This document shows positions 1 through 11,092 of a DNA stretch of 47,622 bases, piece by piece (the first letter of the stretch is position 1; every line of letters starts with the position of its first letter). The position numbers and the translations under genes are program-made. The stretch is from Dimargaris cristalligena (taxonomy: Eukaryota > Kickxellomycota > Dimargaritomycetes > Dimargaritales > Dimargaritaceae). The notes below the pieces were generated by a model. The model did no database searches and was not told the DNA's origin. It saw only the letters and a list, made by a program, of their open reading frames with translations. Location: NCBI GenBank assembly GCA_027576995.1, contig JANBQC010000174.1, positions 1 through 47,622 on the forward strand. The letters run 5' to 3'.

Positions 1-802
1 AAGCTTTTCTCACATATATTCGCCCATACACGTATTATGTAAAACCTTATACAGCTGGTTTGAATTTCATCCATATATTATCTGACTGGCGCCCGGTACC
101 CCCGGTGTTACAGTATTAACAGTATCAACCACCACTGGTGTTTGTCTACTACTTGCGTCAAATTTTAAACAGGCGGGATACAGCTGTTCTGGGTTTTGTG
201 GAGATAGTTTTGCAGTGCTCGACCAAGGGGAGCCTGCAATATAATGTGCGAATACTTAATCGTGTATGATAATTATAAGTGTGAACTTTCAGTTCGGATG
301 CAGTATTATATTAAGATATAAAGATCCCCGGATGATGTGTGTAAATTCCGGTATATAGTCTGGGTTCTTCTTTGATACCTACTTTCAGTTATATCCCGAA
401 ACTGTGGCCTTTCTGATGGGTATTGCCGTATTGCCCTGATTGGGGCTACTCATAGGTTACCATTACCCACCACACGCCCTGTGGAGTATACTCGATATAC
501 ATGTGGGTACCCAATTAACTTTGTCTGCACGTTAATCCCAGATAGATGAGCGGATATGTTTTTTTTTTGAATGGGTCGCCCTAGCACTGCCATTTATTCA
601 AATAATAAAAAAAACAGCATGTTTATTATTTGTGTCCACGGATATATCAGCCTACTTTTGGCTAATGGAATACACTAATCGGTAAATAAAGGATAATCAT
701 AAAGATACGAAGAGAATATAGGCATAAACGAGAAGCAAAATGCCCCTTGGGGCTGTGTTGCTTAATGATCACGGTCGAGGTGCGGTGCCACTCTTTTGAC
801 CA

Positions 803-2436
803 CTAGCCATATTGGGGGTAGGAAACAAACACATGGTCCATGTCGTCGCCTTCGGGGAACATAAATGATTCGGGAAGACCAAGGGTGGGATACATGGCCG
901 CAAAGTCATCTAATTTCCCAATTACCTCACGCAATGTCCCGTTTGCAATAGCTTTCTTGAGATTATGACACATCTCCACCAGTTTCTCCGGTTCAACGGA
1001 ACCACATTCCACTGGAGTCATCATGTTTTCGATAGCCTCAAACTGATTCATAAACAGAGCCCAGTACGCCCGCTTCACGATATACGTCCACCAATGCGAC
1101 TGGGGAAATTGGAGCAGTTCGGCCAGTTCCTGCGCCATCCTAGCGCGGTTGTGAAGCAGCAGGTTGGTTATTAGGTCCGTCCAGAGCGGCAATCCCGTGA
1201 AATCAGTCCATTGGATCACTTCACTAGTATTTGGTGAACGGTAGCGTTCGCAGCCCCGCCCGCTGGCGGGTATTTCGATCTTCTTATTATCCGATGGGGG
1301 AGTGAAACTGGCCAGCGCCTTGCGAATAAAGTGTAGTACCACTTCGGGACGCCGACCCAAGGCAATGCTCACTAGATACAGGGATTCACGACCTTCCTCC
1401 CGGCTCAGGGTGGACCAAGTATAACCCAAAACCTTCCGCCACTGTTCATCCGACTGGGTATAAAAACGGAAGTCATTTTGGAATGCGAAATGGGACATAT
1501 GATTGCCGGGGTCGGCCTGGATTACGGGCCACACTTGCTGGAAATTGTCGTTGTCTAGGAGGTCGTCAATCAGCTCATATAAGAACTCTTCCATCTATAA
1601 ATGGTAGTAGAGGTCGGTTATAGCAGGTCCGTAGAGTTGTGTTAGCTTCTAGTACAACATTTCAATATAAAAATACATATTGACGTTGGCCCGCCCCGTA
1701 AATATATTCGTAAATCTATCTAACAAAGTGCGCTACTTACGTGATTGCTAAATTGACGGCATAAATGTTTTTGGCGCAAACCTATCGCGTCGACCTTTCT
1801 AGACCTTGGGATCGGGATAATTAGGCGTGGCTGCGAGGCCCCGCTATTCGGGTCCGAGTCGGCGGCGTCCACTGATTCCGATTTCACTTCATCGACCGAA
1901 CTAAGGGGAGGTACTAGCAACGGCTCCACCGTGGCCGGGTTATCCAGGCGGGATTTTTTCGGTAGAGAACCAATCCCTCCAACACTGCCACTGGCTGTAT
2001 ACATATCATTACCATCGGTAGCAGCATTCGCGTCCGCGAATAGTTCCGGCGATTCGGTATCCATATCAATATCATCGTCGTCCAAGTACATGGCCCAATT
2101 ATGGCGTTTCCGGCTGAGCCCGGGACCCGTCGGCTCCACGGGGGCTGTTGCTGACCCTACACTGGAGGAATGGGCCGAAGGCGACTCGTTCGGTGACCAA
2201 CCATTCAGTTGGGGAAAGGTATCCCAATTCAGGGGGTCTTCTGTATCATTGTCGGACGGGGGTGAGGTAAGGTTTGGGTCACTGAGCAAGGCATCCGGTA
2301 GAGTGAGTTCGGGGGGGTTCCCAAGGTAATGCTCCGTGGGTTGGAGGTTAGCTTCTACTTTGCTGGCCTGTATGACTTGGGCAAGGTGAGTTGACGAGAC
2401 TAGAAGGGTAGCATAGGTAAGGATTGTTGAGCGCAT
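803..2436 (-). CDS. Putative secreted lineage-specific protein, copy A (two exons, 495 aa)
   Basis: Family not recognised. Exon 1 is 2436-1741 (232 codons) and exon 2 is 1594-803 (263 codons). The 146-bp intron has a GTAAGT donor, a CTAAC-like branch site and a TTATAG acceptor. I start at the Met of MRSTILTY because the paralogue begins there; an in-frame Met 11 codons upstream is not conserved. Residues 1-24 look like a signal peptide (cleavage near VIQA/SK), followed by two N-glycosylation sequons (N55, N63) shared with the paralogue. Residues 25-230 are Pro/Ser/Asp-rich and probably disordered, with RKR (109-111), YLDDDDI (117-123), PKKSR (159-163) and RSRK (211-214). Exon 2 encodes a probably helical region with PLWTDLITNLLLHNR and a conserved VECGSVEP. 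Secretion is inferred and function is unknown; splicing is well supported because both copies show it. Confidence 0.75.
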
Positions 2437-2469
2437 ATTGGCGGTGGGTTTCGTAAAGAGAAAGGGCAC

Positions 2470-4324
2470 GTGTGGGGGGTTGGATAATGGTGGCCGTGGT
2501 CGTCAGTTGACTGAAATGGTTCGGTAGAAACAGTGGTTTCTTTCTATACGTGTTGATTGTATAGCCAACTGTCTGTCGGTAGGCAATTAGTAGACTGGTC
2601 TGGTAAATGAAGGAAGTTGGTCCAGAAAGAATGGGCAACGTGGGAAGGACAAATGAAACAATCCGACTTGGAGTAGATTAAACGCCGAGCACACGCGATA
2701 ATGGCGAAAATACGGGCTAGAGTAAGTAGTGTATATAGTAGATTATCTGAAGCTACCTGCTATATATGCAGCGTAAACGTAAATAGGGTGTTCGAAATAC
2801 ATCTCCCTACTTCAAGAGGGGGGGGTTGCCTTTATGTATACCTACTCGCCCCTACAAACGAGCAGAAGCTTTTCCTCGTCGCTGAGAGGGAGTTGTATAA
2901 ATTATTGGTAGGTAAGAATACAAGGCCCTTCCCTAATCAAGTACGCCTAATCTTTGGCCCATCGCCCTTTACGAATGTAGGCGGGAGTGGAGGAATGGGC
3001 AGGGGCGGGATCGTTGGTAGTACAACCCCCTTCTAGCCAGCTTATCGCTCATTGATACATTGGTCGACGTGGCCCATTAGGTAATACAGAGCTAGTGTTC
3101 AACAACGGCCGATAAAGACGGGGGAGGTTGAGGATAGGTACTCCATTGGCCGTGGTAGATTATACAATATATATATTGTTTATTGCTATCACGTCTACAA
3201 CTTCCCCTTCCCATTTTATATGCCCAGATGGATTTAATATTCGGCTCGATAGAAAACCCCAGTGCGCTATAGTATAGAGAATACTGGGGAGCGGCAGGCT
3301 CAGTCCAGTTATATAATAATAAGAAACGCCGGTTGAGCCAACCTGATTTAATTAACGAAAAATTTACATATTTTTCATGGGGTGTACCGTGTATTCCATT
3401 GCATTCTCAATTTTATTGGCACATAATTTAGTCCAATTGGTCACTTGCCACTTCTGGCTTTCGGTGACCTTGATACTCAATAAAATACCTCCTCCTATGA
3501 ATTATTACGGTGCTCTAAATCCTACAGAGAGGGGAAGGGGGCTCCCTCCAGCCTGACTACGTGATACTAACCCAACTGCGGCTGTCTTCAGGGTTAAGTG
3601 GGATAGCGCACTATTGGCAAATACTAGTAACAAAGGGAGGACAAAGCCCTTTTACCAACTCACCACTAGGTATTTTTTTGGTAGTGTGGGGGTTTCGGAG
3701 GACACGATTGATAATGGGGAAATTGTGTAATGTAAAATGTAGTGGAAGTACCACTTATAGTATAGAACGCGTGGTTAGCATGCCCAAAAAGTGAACCCTT
3801 ATCTCCCCGACATAATATCTGTCGCCCTTTCTACAACCACCTATTATAGATCACAGGCCCTGAAGAATGTTAATTAAATAGACGGTGGAGCTGTATATTT
3901 AAATTTACATGATGGTAGGGGTCAATAACCGTAGGCATTACCCCCCCATTAAAAAGGGCCAGCGACTAGACCCCCCCCCGCCGCCTCTTTCACAAGCAGG
4001 CGCGGGCTGGGTCCATTTCGTCAATTCGGGCCGCATATTAACACTCCAGACAAGGCAAGGGAAAATAAGAGCGGGGAAGGGAATACTAGACCCGGCTATT
4101 AGGAATGTGACGATGAATAATGAATTACGGCGGGGCGAAAAAGGTGGAACTGGGGTAGGGTGGGCTGCTACAAAAGCTCTACGTCATCCCAGAATGGACC
4201 CGAAGGTCCGAAAGAGGGCGAATATCCGCCCGAAGCCGAGTTACAAGGGCGGAGAGCCAAGGAAGGGGGTGTAGTTCCTGGCGGCCCTCCCCTCCCACCC
4301 AGGCTTGGGTGATTTCTCCAACGG
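2470..4324. other. Non-coding part of unit A
   Basis: About 1.9 kb upstream of the copy A gene. Open frames occur at 2701-3036, 3561-3794 and 3909-4274, but aligning them with unit B (6990, about 7860, 8197) shows substitutions at all codon positions and frameshifting indels, so they are not conserved proteins. A stem-loop at 3257-3289 is conserved in unit B. No TATA box is obvious upstream of 2436. Confidence 0.6.
3257..3289. repeat. Stem-loop conserved between duplicated units (unit A copy)
   Basis: Arms CCCCAGT (3257-3263) and ACTGGGG (3283-3289) pair perfectly around a 19-nt loop. The unit B equivalent (7547-7579) keeps the stem with one G-C to A-T double change and one C-G to T-G wobble change. 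Function unknown. Confidence 0.5.
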
Positions 4325-5052
4325 GGGACGCGGTATCAACTGCCACTGATGTCTCCCTACAGCCTGGGTCAAATCATAGATAAATGAGGTGCAGCTGGCC
4401 TGGGTTTTAAAGAGATGGCAGTGTAACTCTTTGCAGTCCGCCTTTCGGCGCCTGCTCCTCCGGAAAGCCGGGTGATCATTTGACCTCCCAGCAGCTGGTG
4501 CCTATTTGCGGCTACAGTCTGAAATTGTGACATTCCTATCAGATATTGCCACACTGCACTGATTGGGGCTATTCACAAGGTGCCGTTGCTTTATATACAC
4601 CCAGTGGGGTATACATGATATAGGCATGGGCGCCCAACCAATATTACCTGCATGTTAACCCCAGATAGATTATCGGTACGTCATTTCCGGTATGTCGTCC
4701 CAGCACTAGAACTCATTAAAATATGTAACACTACGTTTACTATTATGTATAATCATGATCCTGCCATTAGACTGGCTGGGTAAGTCATGGGGACCTAATG
4801 AACCCATTCATTAATATTTAGGTGTGCTGATAAAACTATTGTGATCCATCAAATGACATTCCTCAGTGCATTAATAAAATAATAATTAACACGTCTGTTA
4901 ATCTATTGTCGGTCGTTAGGATCTACTGATTGAAAAATAAATTGTATTGGGCAGGACATGACGAGAGAAGAGGCATGGATGGAAACGGAATACCCATTGG
5001 GAAAGAGTAGTCTAATCACTACTATGGAGGTACACCGCTACTCCTTTGGCCG

Positions 5053-6724
5053 CTAGCCCCACTCGGGGAAAGAGACAAAAACATAGTCCATGTCGTCGTC
5101 ATCATCGTCATCGTCATCGTCGTTTTCGGGGAAAATAAAATCTCCAGGCAGGCCCAGGATGGGATACAATGCCGAAAAGTCATCATATTTCTCAAAGACG
5201 CCTCCCAATGTCCCGTTGACCATAGCCGCGTTTAGGGTATAGCACAGTTCCACCACTTTTCCCGGTTCAACCGATCCACATTCCACCGGGGCCATCATAT
5301 TCCTGACGGCCGTCTCCTGATCCATAAACAGGGCCCAGTACGCCCGCTGTACCATAAACGTCCACTGATTCAACTGGGACCATTCTAGCAGATTAAAAAT
5401 TTCCTGCGCCAGCTCGACGCGGTTATGCAACAGTAGGTTGGTCGCCAGGTCTACCCAGAGGGGTAATTTCCGGAAGTTGGCCCATGAGAACTCTTCACTC
5501 ATTGTACTGAGGTGGCAGGCTCGGCTGTTCTGCCCATTGGTGGGTGACTTCTTTACTGTTAGCATCTGTTTCTGCTCAGGGGTAAAGCCGCCCAACGCCT
5601 TGCGAATAAGATGTATGGCGACTTCGGGACGCTCGCCCAAAAGGATAGCCAATAGATTCAGAGATTTGCCACTCTCCTGCAGGTTCAGCGTACTCAAAGT
5701 ATAGCCCGAAACCCGCCGCTGCTGCTTTCCCCACAGGCCGTAAAAACTGATGTCGTTTCGGAACGCTAAATAGGACATATAATTACCCGGATCGACTTCG
5801 ATTATACGCCGCGCTTTCTCAAAATTGACGTTATCCAAGGAGCCATAAATCAGGATTTCCAATAGCCTGGCCATCTAAAGAAAATTTGAAGTTAATAGGT
5901 CAGCCATATCAAGCCCAAAGGGTTTCGTTAGTTTCCAGTACACTCTTTAAATAAAATTATATATATATATACGTTGGCCAGCCCCGTAAATCTATTAATA
6001 TATCAAACTATTAAAGTGTGCCACTTACCTTACTGATAAATAGACTGCAAAAATGCTGTTTGAGCAGGCTCATCTCGACCTTCTTGACCTTTGGAACCGG
6101 GATAATTTGGTGCGGCTGCGAAGCCTGGCTATTCGAGATTGGGTTGGCAGCATCGACTGGCACTAAATTCTCGGCATCAATCGAACTAAGGTGAGGAGGG
6201 GCTTGTATCGGCTCCACCATGGCCAAGTTATCCTGGCGGGGCTTTTTCGGTAGAGAGCCAATACCTCCCGCACTACCGCTGGGGGCATACATATCAGTAC
6301 CATCACCAGCAGCATCGTCACTCGCCAATAGCTCCTGTAACTCGGTATACACGTTAATGTCGTCATCGTCCAAGTACCTGGTCCAGCTTTGGCGTTTCCG
6401 GTTGAGTGTGGGACCCGTCAGCTCCACAGGGGCTGTTGCTGACCCTACACCGGGATGGTGAGCCGAAGAAGACCCGTTGGTCGACCAACCATCCTGTTGG
6501 GGCCGGTTATCCCAACCCATGGGGTCTTCTGTATCATTGTCGGATGGGAATGAGGTAAGGTTTAGGTCACTCAACAAGGCATCCGGTAGAGTGAATTCGG
6601 GGAGGTCTCCGAGGTCATGCTCCGTGGATTGGAGGCTGGCTTCTAATTTACTGGCCTGTATGACTTGAGCAAGATGAGCCGACGAGACTAGAAGGGTAGC
6701 GTAGGTAAGGATTGTTGAGCGCAT
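5053..6724 (-). CDS. Putative secreted lineage-specific protein, copy B (two exons, 505 aa)
   Basis: Paralogue of the gene at 803-2436, in the same orientation and same place in the repeat unit. Exon 1 is 6724-6029 (232 codons, the same length as in copy A) and exon 2 is 5874-5053 (273 codons). The 154-bp intron (5875-6028) has a GTAAGT donor and TTCTTTAG acceptor. The signal-peptide region is almost identical to copy A; the rest is much more diverged (roughly 55-60% identity in exon 2 by eye). RKR (109-111), the LDDDDI box, PKKPR (159-163) and KVKK (212-215) are kept. Near the C-terminus a run of ten Asp codons (5092-5121) replaces two in copy A, before the shared MDxVFVSxP ending. Function unknown. 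It is likely intact and expressed, because both frame and splice signals survive despite divergence. Confidence 0.75.
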
Positions 6725-7546
6725 ATTGTTGGTGATGGTTTTTCGGAAGGAGAAATGATACGAGTGGGGGATATGCTACTAGCAGTGGTCGTCAATTAAC
6801 TGAAGCTATTCGTTAGAATCAAAAAAATATTTCTATACGCGTTAAATTTATAACCAACTGCCCGTCGGTAGGTAATTAGTAGACTGGTCTGGTAGTCAAA
6901 GGAAGTGATACCGGAAATATAGGACGGTGTGCGGAGGAGGGAGTAAATGGTCTGGGGTAGAGTATAATAAATACTGGGCACACACGATAATGGCGAAAAT
7001 ACAGGCCAAAGTAAGTGATTTATACAGCGAATCATCTAAAATTATCTGTTATACACACAGCATATACATAAATAGGGTGTTCGAAATATATTTATATAAT
7101 TCGCGAGGGGGCAGGGTTGCCTTTATGTATACCTACCCTCCTCTACAACCGAGCTGGCGCTTTCCCTCGTTGTTGAGAAGGAATTTTATGATTTAACGGC
7201 AGGTGTGAGCACAAGACCCTTCCCTAATTAGCCAGACCTAATCTTATGGCCCATCGCCCTTTTTAAAAATGGGCGCAAGTGGGGGAATGGACAAAGAGGG
7301 GGTGGTAGCACAACCCCCTTCTAGATGATTTAATGTTCATATATTCATCGAGCAGTTGGGCCACTAGGCGCTAGGGGGCTAATGTACAAAAACAACCCAG
7401 AATGAAGGGATGGAGGATGGATATTCTATTTGCCGCGGCAGATTATATAATGTATGTATATAACGTATATATTCTCGTCACTTTTAAAGTCTCCCCTCCC
7501 CGATATATAGACCCAATTTAGTTTAACATTGAGTTCGACAGCAAAG

Positions 7547-7579
7547 CCTCAATGTACTCTGTAATTTAGCGCATTGGGG
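7547..7579. repeat. Stem-loop conserved between duplicated units (unit B copy)
   Basis: Arms CCTCAATG (7547-7554) and CATTGGGG (7572-7579) pair with one T-G wobble. It is the counterpart of the stem at 3257-3289, with a compensatory base-pair change. Followed in both units by a similar GCAGGCYCAGTCCA sequence. Confidence 0.5.
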
Positions 7580-8599
7580 AGAAGCAGGCCCAGTCCACCT
7601 ACATAATGGCAAGAAACCCCGGCTGAACCAAACTGGCTTGATTGGCGAAAAATGCACACATTTATCGTGGGGCGTACCGTTGATTTCTTTTAATTCCCAA
7701 ACTTATTGGCATAATAACCCTTGCCGCCTCTTGTTGCCAGTGGCCTTGATATTCAACAAAATGCCCCCGTCTGTCAAGTACGATGGTGCCTTAAATCCGG
7801 TGGAGAGGGGAGGGGGCTCCTCCCCCCACCTTGGCTATGTGACACTAATCCAACTGTGGCTGGCTTCAAGATACAGTGGATTAGCGCACCATTGGCTAGC
7901 GGTAGTAATGCAAGGAGGACCAAGCCCTTTCACGCACTCCCCACTAGGTTTTTTTCTTTTGGGCGGCGGGGGTCGACGCCACTCCGTACAGGTTTCTATT
8001 GAAAATAGTAAAAGCGTGCGGCGTGTAGGGTAAAATAGGCACTACCCATATTATAGGGCACATGATTGGTATGGCCAAAATATGGGCCCTTATATCCCTG
8101 ATATACAATATCCGTCGCCCTCTCTACACCACCACTTATAGACCACAGGCCCTGAAGAACGGTAACGAAATAGTTGGACTGTTTATTTAAATCTACATGG
8201 TGGCAGAGGGCAATATCTGTAGGCATTATTCCCCCCTTGGATGAAACCAGCGACCCGACCCGCATTTTTCGCGAAAAGGGGTGGGCCGAGTCCATTTCGT
8301 CAATTCGAGTCGCATATTAAACCTCTGGACCGGGCGGGGAAGGGAGTACTAGACCAGGCTATTAGGAATATGGTGATGAATATTGAATTATGGCGGGGCG
8401 AATCGGGTAGAAGAAGAATTGGGTGGACTGTTACAAAAGCCCTCTGCCATCCCAAAATGGACCCGAAGTTCCGAAAGAGGGTAAACTTTCGTCCGAAGCT
8501 GAGGTAAAAGGTTGGAGAGCCAAGGGAGGGAGAGTCGAAAACTAGCAAGCCCTTCCCTCCCACCCAAATTTGGGAGATTTCTCTAACGGGGGAACACGG

Positions 8600-8680
8600 C
8601 ACCGGTCCTACTGTTTACTGCTTGAGTCACCTGATAGATAGATGGGTGGGATACGGCTGTGCTGAGTTTCAGGGAGAGAG
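8600..8680. repeat. Truncated third copy of the duplication unit (~80-bp stub)
   Basis: About 80 bp here match the first bases of unit A (from about 118) and unit B (from about 4325). The shared pattern is ...GGATACGGCTGTGCTGAGTTT here against ...GGATACAGCTGTTCTGGGTTT in unit A. Homology stops near 8680. This marks the right edge of the array and suggests a third unit was lost, or that the duplication breakpoint lies just inside the unit. Confidence 0.6.
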
Positions 8681-9117
8681 TATAGTAAATGTACTATGCT
8701 CTATTTAGGGACCGTCTGTTTCCAGCTGGCTTGACCCTAAGGAAGGATTTGGGAGAGGCAATTTCTTTGAGCCAGCGTTGCCATATACTGTCTGCGGAGT
8801 ATTTATTTTCCTCCATACACCCCCCAGCAAGACTGCCCCCAGGTGTATTGTATACCCTCGGACACACTCATCTCTTTCCCTTCCGTCCTAGTGAATTCCT
8901 TTACTATTGTCTTATCCTTTCCTACCAATTAGACCCCAGCCGTCTTCTCTTCTAAAAGCAACGGCTTGTTCACCTTGAACTGCCCCCCAGGTTTGCGCTC
9001 ATCGCCCAACTCCAGTGGTTCTTCCGACCTGCCCCGCATTCTTCCCAACCCGGTTCATACTAAACCCTCCACTGCTAATCCGCAGCTCTTAATCCCTCCC
9101 CCCATAGATTCGTCATC

Positions 9118-10061
9118 ATGGCTACTGGTAAAGTACCCCCTAAACTATCTCTATATCTACCTGCGTATTTCTAGAGTGGTCCATGTCTACGGAGTATAAC
9201 GCATGCCTCCCATATCGGGTGTCTTGTTATGGTGCTTGGACCCAAGTGACCTCGGGACGGGCAGCCCTGAGACAACAAAGTCATCCCCCACACTTCCTAT
9301 ATAGCCCTGATACAACCGGCACCCGGCATTTGATAAGATACCCTTCCCCCTTGTATTTGGTCTCGTCCGGGTAGAGGGTGCGTCGGCCAAGTAGGCCAAG
9401 TGCGGGCGGGACCAAAATCCAACTCAGCGGGCCTTGTGCCAGGGTCTATGGCTGAAAAGCATGCACTGTGATCGCCAACAAGCCCCACCCTCTATCCCAA
9501 CAGCCCTTGCCATTCATAGTTTTATCACCGGGAAGGTGGTGATCAAACTGTTCCGGATTCCACTGACCCTATTCACCAACTAAACGATGCATTCCCCCCG
9601 CTAACCCTCACTTATTTATGTGCGACATTGACTGCATTGGCCCCTATCCTTTAGTTCCACGCAATTTCCGCCTACTGGAAGAACTCGAGAAAGGCGAAAA
9701 GGGCATCGGCGACGGAAGCTGCAGCTACGGTTTAGCCCGCATGGACGATATTACGCTGACCGACTGGAACGGTACCATTATCGGCCCCCCACACTCCCAA
9801 CATGAAAACCGTATCTACAGTCTCCTGATCCACTGCGGGGAACATTACCCGGCCCAGCCCCCGCGCGTCCAATTCATCTCCCGCATCAATTTGCCCTGTG
9901 TAAACCAGGAAAACGGGGTCGTGAATCCGGCACGCCTCGCGTGTTTGCACGGTTGGAAGCGCAACTATACCATGGAAACGCTGTTGGTGGAACTCCGTCG
10001 TGAAATGGCAGCCCCCAATAACCGGAAATTGACCCAACCCCCCGAAGGCGCTACTTTTTAA
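9118..10061 (+). CDS. MMS2: Ubiquitin-conjugating E2 variant, Mms2/UEV type (two exons, 138 aa)
   Basis: Catalytically inactive E2-like partner of Ubc13. In other fungi this pair builds Lys63-linked ubiquitin chains on PCNA for error-free post-replication repair. Exon 2 (9655-10061) encodes the family signature VPRNFRLLEELEKGEKG, then DWNGTIIGPPHSQHENRIYSL, a Pro-rich HYPAQPPRVQF segment and the typical C-terminal MAAPNNRKLTQPPEG. The HPN motif and catalytic Cys of active E2s are missing, as expected. I place exon 1 at 9118-9127 (ATGGCTACTG) followed by GTAAAG, with acceptor CCTTTAG at 9654. This gives the N-terminus M-A-T-V-P-R-N-F and 138 aa, matching the short N-terminus and ~137-aa length known for yeast Mms2. 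Reading from the ATG at 9618 instead adds 13 atypical residues (MCDIDCIGPYPLV...). The 527-bp first intron is long for this window. Confidence 0.88.
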
Positions 10062-11092
10062 TGGTCATCGCTTGTTTGTTTCTTTCTCGCTTCAGCTGTA
10101 CCTTCGGTCCGAAAGAGAAAAGGAAGAAGCTGCCGTAATGGTAGTAGTTAACTATAATCGTTGGCTGTTGTTACCATGTGTTCATCTTTATTCCATTTTT
10201 TTTATATATTATGTTCGCTTTCATTGAACTCTCCACACCTCTTTATTTTTATTTACACATACTTCACCCAATGGGTATTATAAATTTCTCTGGCACTTAT
10301 ACGTGTGTAGATTTTCCACTAGCCCTGAATTTCCGCATTCTTGAAATCCTTTTTTTTTTCATTTGGAGGGTATGTTTTAGGTGGGCTCGTGCCCTACCCG
10401 ATACTTATAAGCCGTATTTCGTACGCCGCCTTTCCTAACACTAAGAAAAATAAGTTTTAGTCTATACAAACCGATCCAGTCATTGGGATAGTCACCGCAT
10501 CGTTTGGCCTAACATTTCCCAATTATACAGATTCGGAGGAGGCTTTTATACAATCCACCACCCCAATAGCCCACATAGGACTCATGGATGGTTGACTAAT
10601 TGGACCTGCTAAGCCGCCGTTCAGCTAGATGACTTGTGGGGTGGACTGACTATCATATGCCCTTTAAGTTCTTGGAAATAGGCCAGCCTTTGTATCTACC
10701 ATGTATTCCGAACTCTAGCCCACTGGCACTGACCAGGGTAGGGTGACGGACTTTCATATGATGTTAAATAAGATGCTTTGGGTAGTGTAATTTAATGTGA
10801 TATCCGGGGATCAGGCGATATGTCATCGCCCAAGTACCCCACATGTGGCAGTACTATATAAAATACAAATATTTCAATCCATTTTCCCCTATGGCACTAA
10901 GCCCACCATCTAGCCCTTAACAGCTTACAACGATGATGCTCACGTGAACAAGCTACCCGAACTGAAAAAATATAAACGTATAATTAATTTTATAAAACTA
11001 TAGGCTGTTGAAATAGTTATTATATACATATAACCAACTGTCTAACAATCACCACCCCCTCAGATGCCCCGTGCTACGAACAATAGCAGGGC
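10062..11092. other. Intergenic region, convergent gene ends
   Basis: AT-rich spacer between the 3' end of the E2 variant gene and the 3' end of the minus-strand FHA gene. T-rich just after the E2 variant stop (likely 3' UTR). I see no gene, repeat or RNA here. Confidence 0.6.

Larger units (their letters stand above)
118..4324. repeat. Tandem segmental duplication, unit A (~4.2 kb)
   Basis: Left copy of a direct tandem duplication. It holds one minus-strand gene (803-2436) plus about 2.6 kb of non-coding DNA. The order and sequence of landmarks match unit B throughout: gene exons, the block beginning ATGGCGAAAAT (2701 versus 6990), a hairpin near 3257 (versus 7547), the block at 3909 (versus 8197) and the unit end near 4324 (versus 8599). 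Landmark offsets are 4.2-4.3 kb. By eye the non-coding parts look roughly 75-80% identical, so the duplication is not recent. Bases 1-117 show no match to the other unit, which places the left edge near 118. Confidence 0.85.
4325..8599. repeat. Tandem segmental duplication, unit B (~4.3 kb)
   Basis: Right copy of the tandem duplication, directly abutting unit A. It contains the paralogous gene at 5053-6724 and the matching non-coding blocks. Its first part (4325 to about 4990) matches 118 to about 700, for example the GTATCAACTGCCACTG-like start and the CCCAGATAGAT motif near 4660 (near 540 in unit A). Small indels are spread throughout, but splice sites and reading frames of the gene are kept. 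Confidence 0.85.

Noticed and set aside
2701..3036. 111-codon plus-strand open frame conserved in position with 6990-7196
   Set aside because: Aligned copies differ at all three codon positions with no third-base bias and a frameshift after about 45 codons, so it is duplicated non-coding DNA.
3909..4274. 121-codon open frame with a matching block at 8197-8507
   Set aside because: Indels between copies break the frame, and runs of C explain the Pro-rich start.
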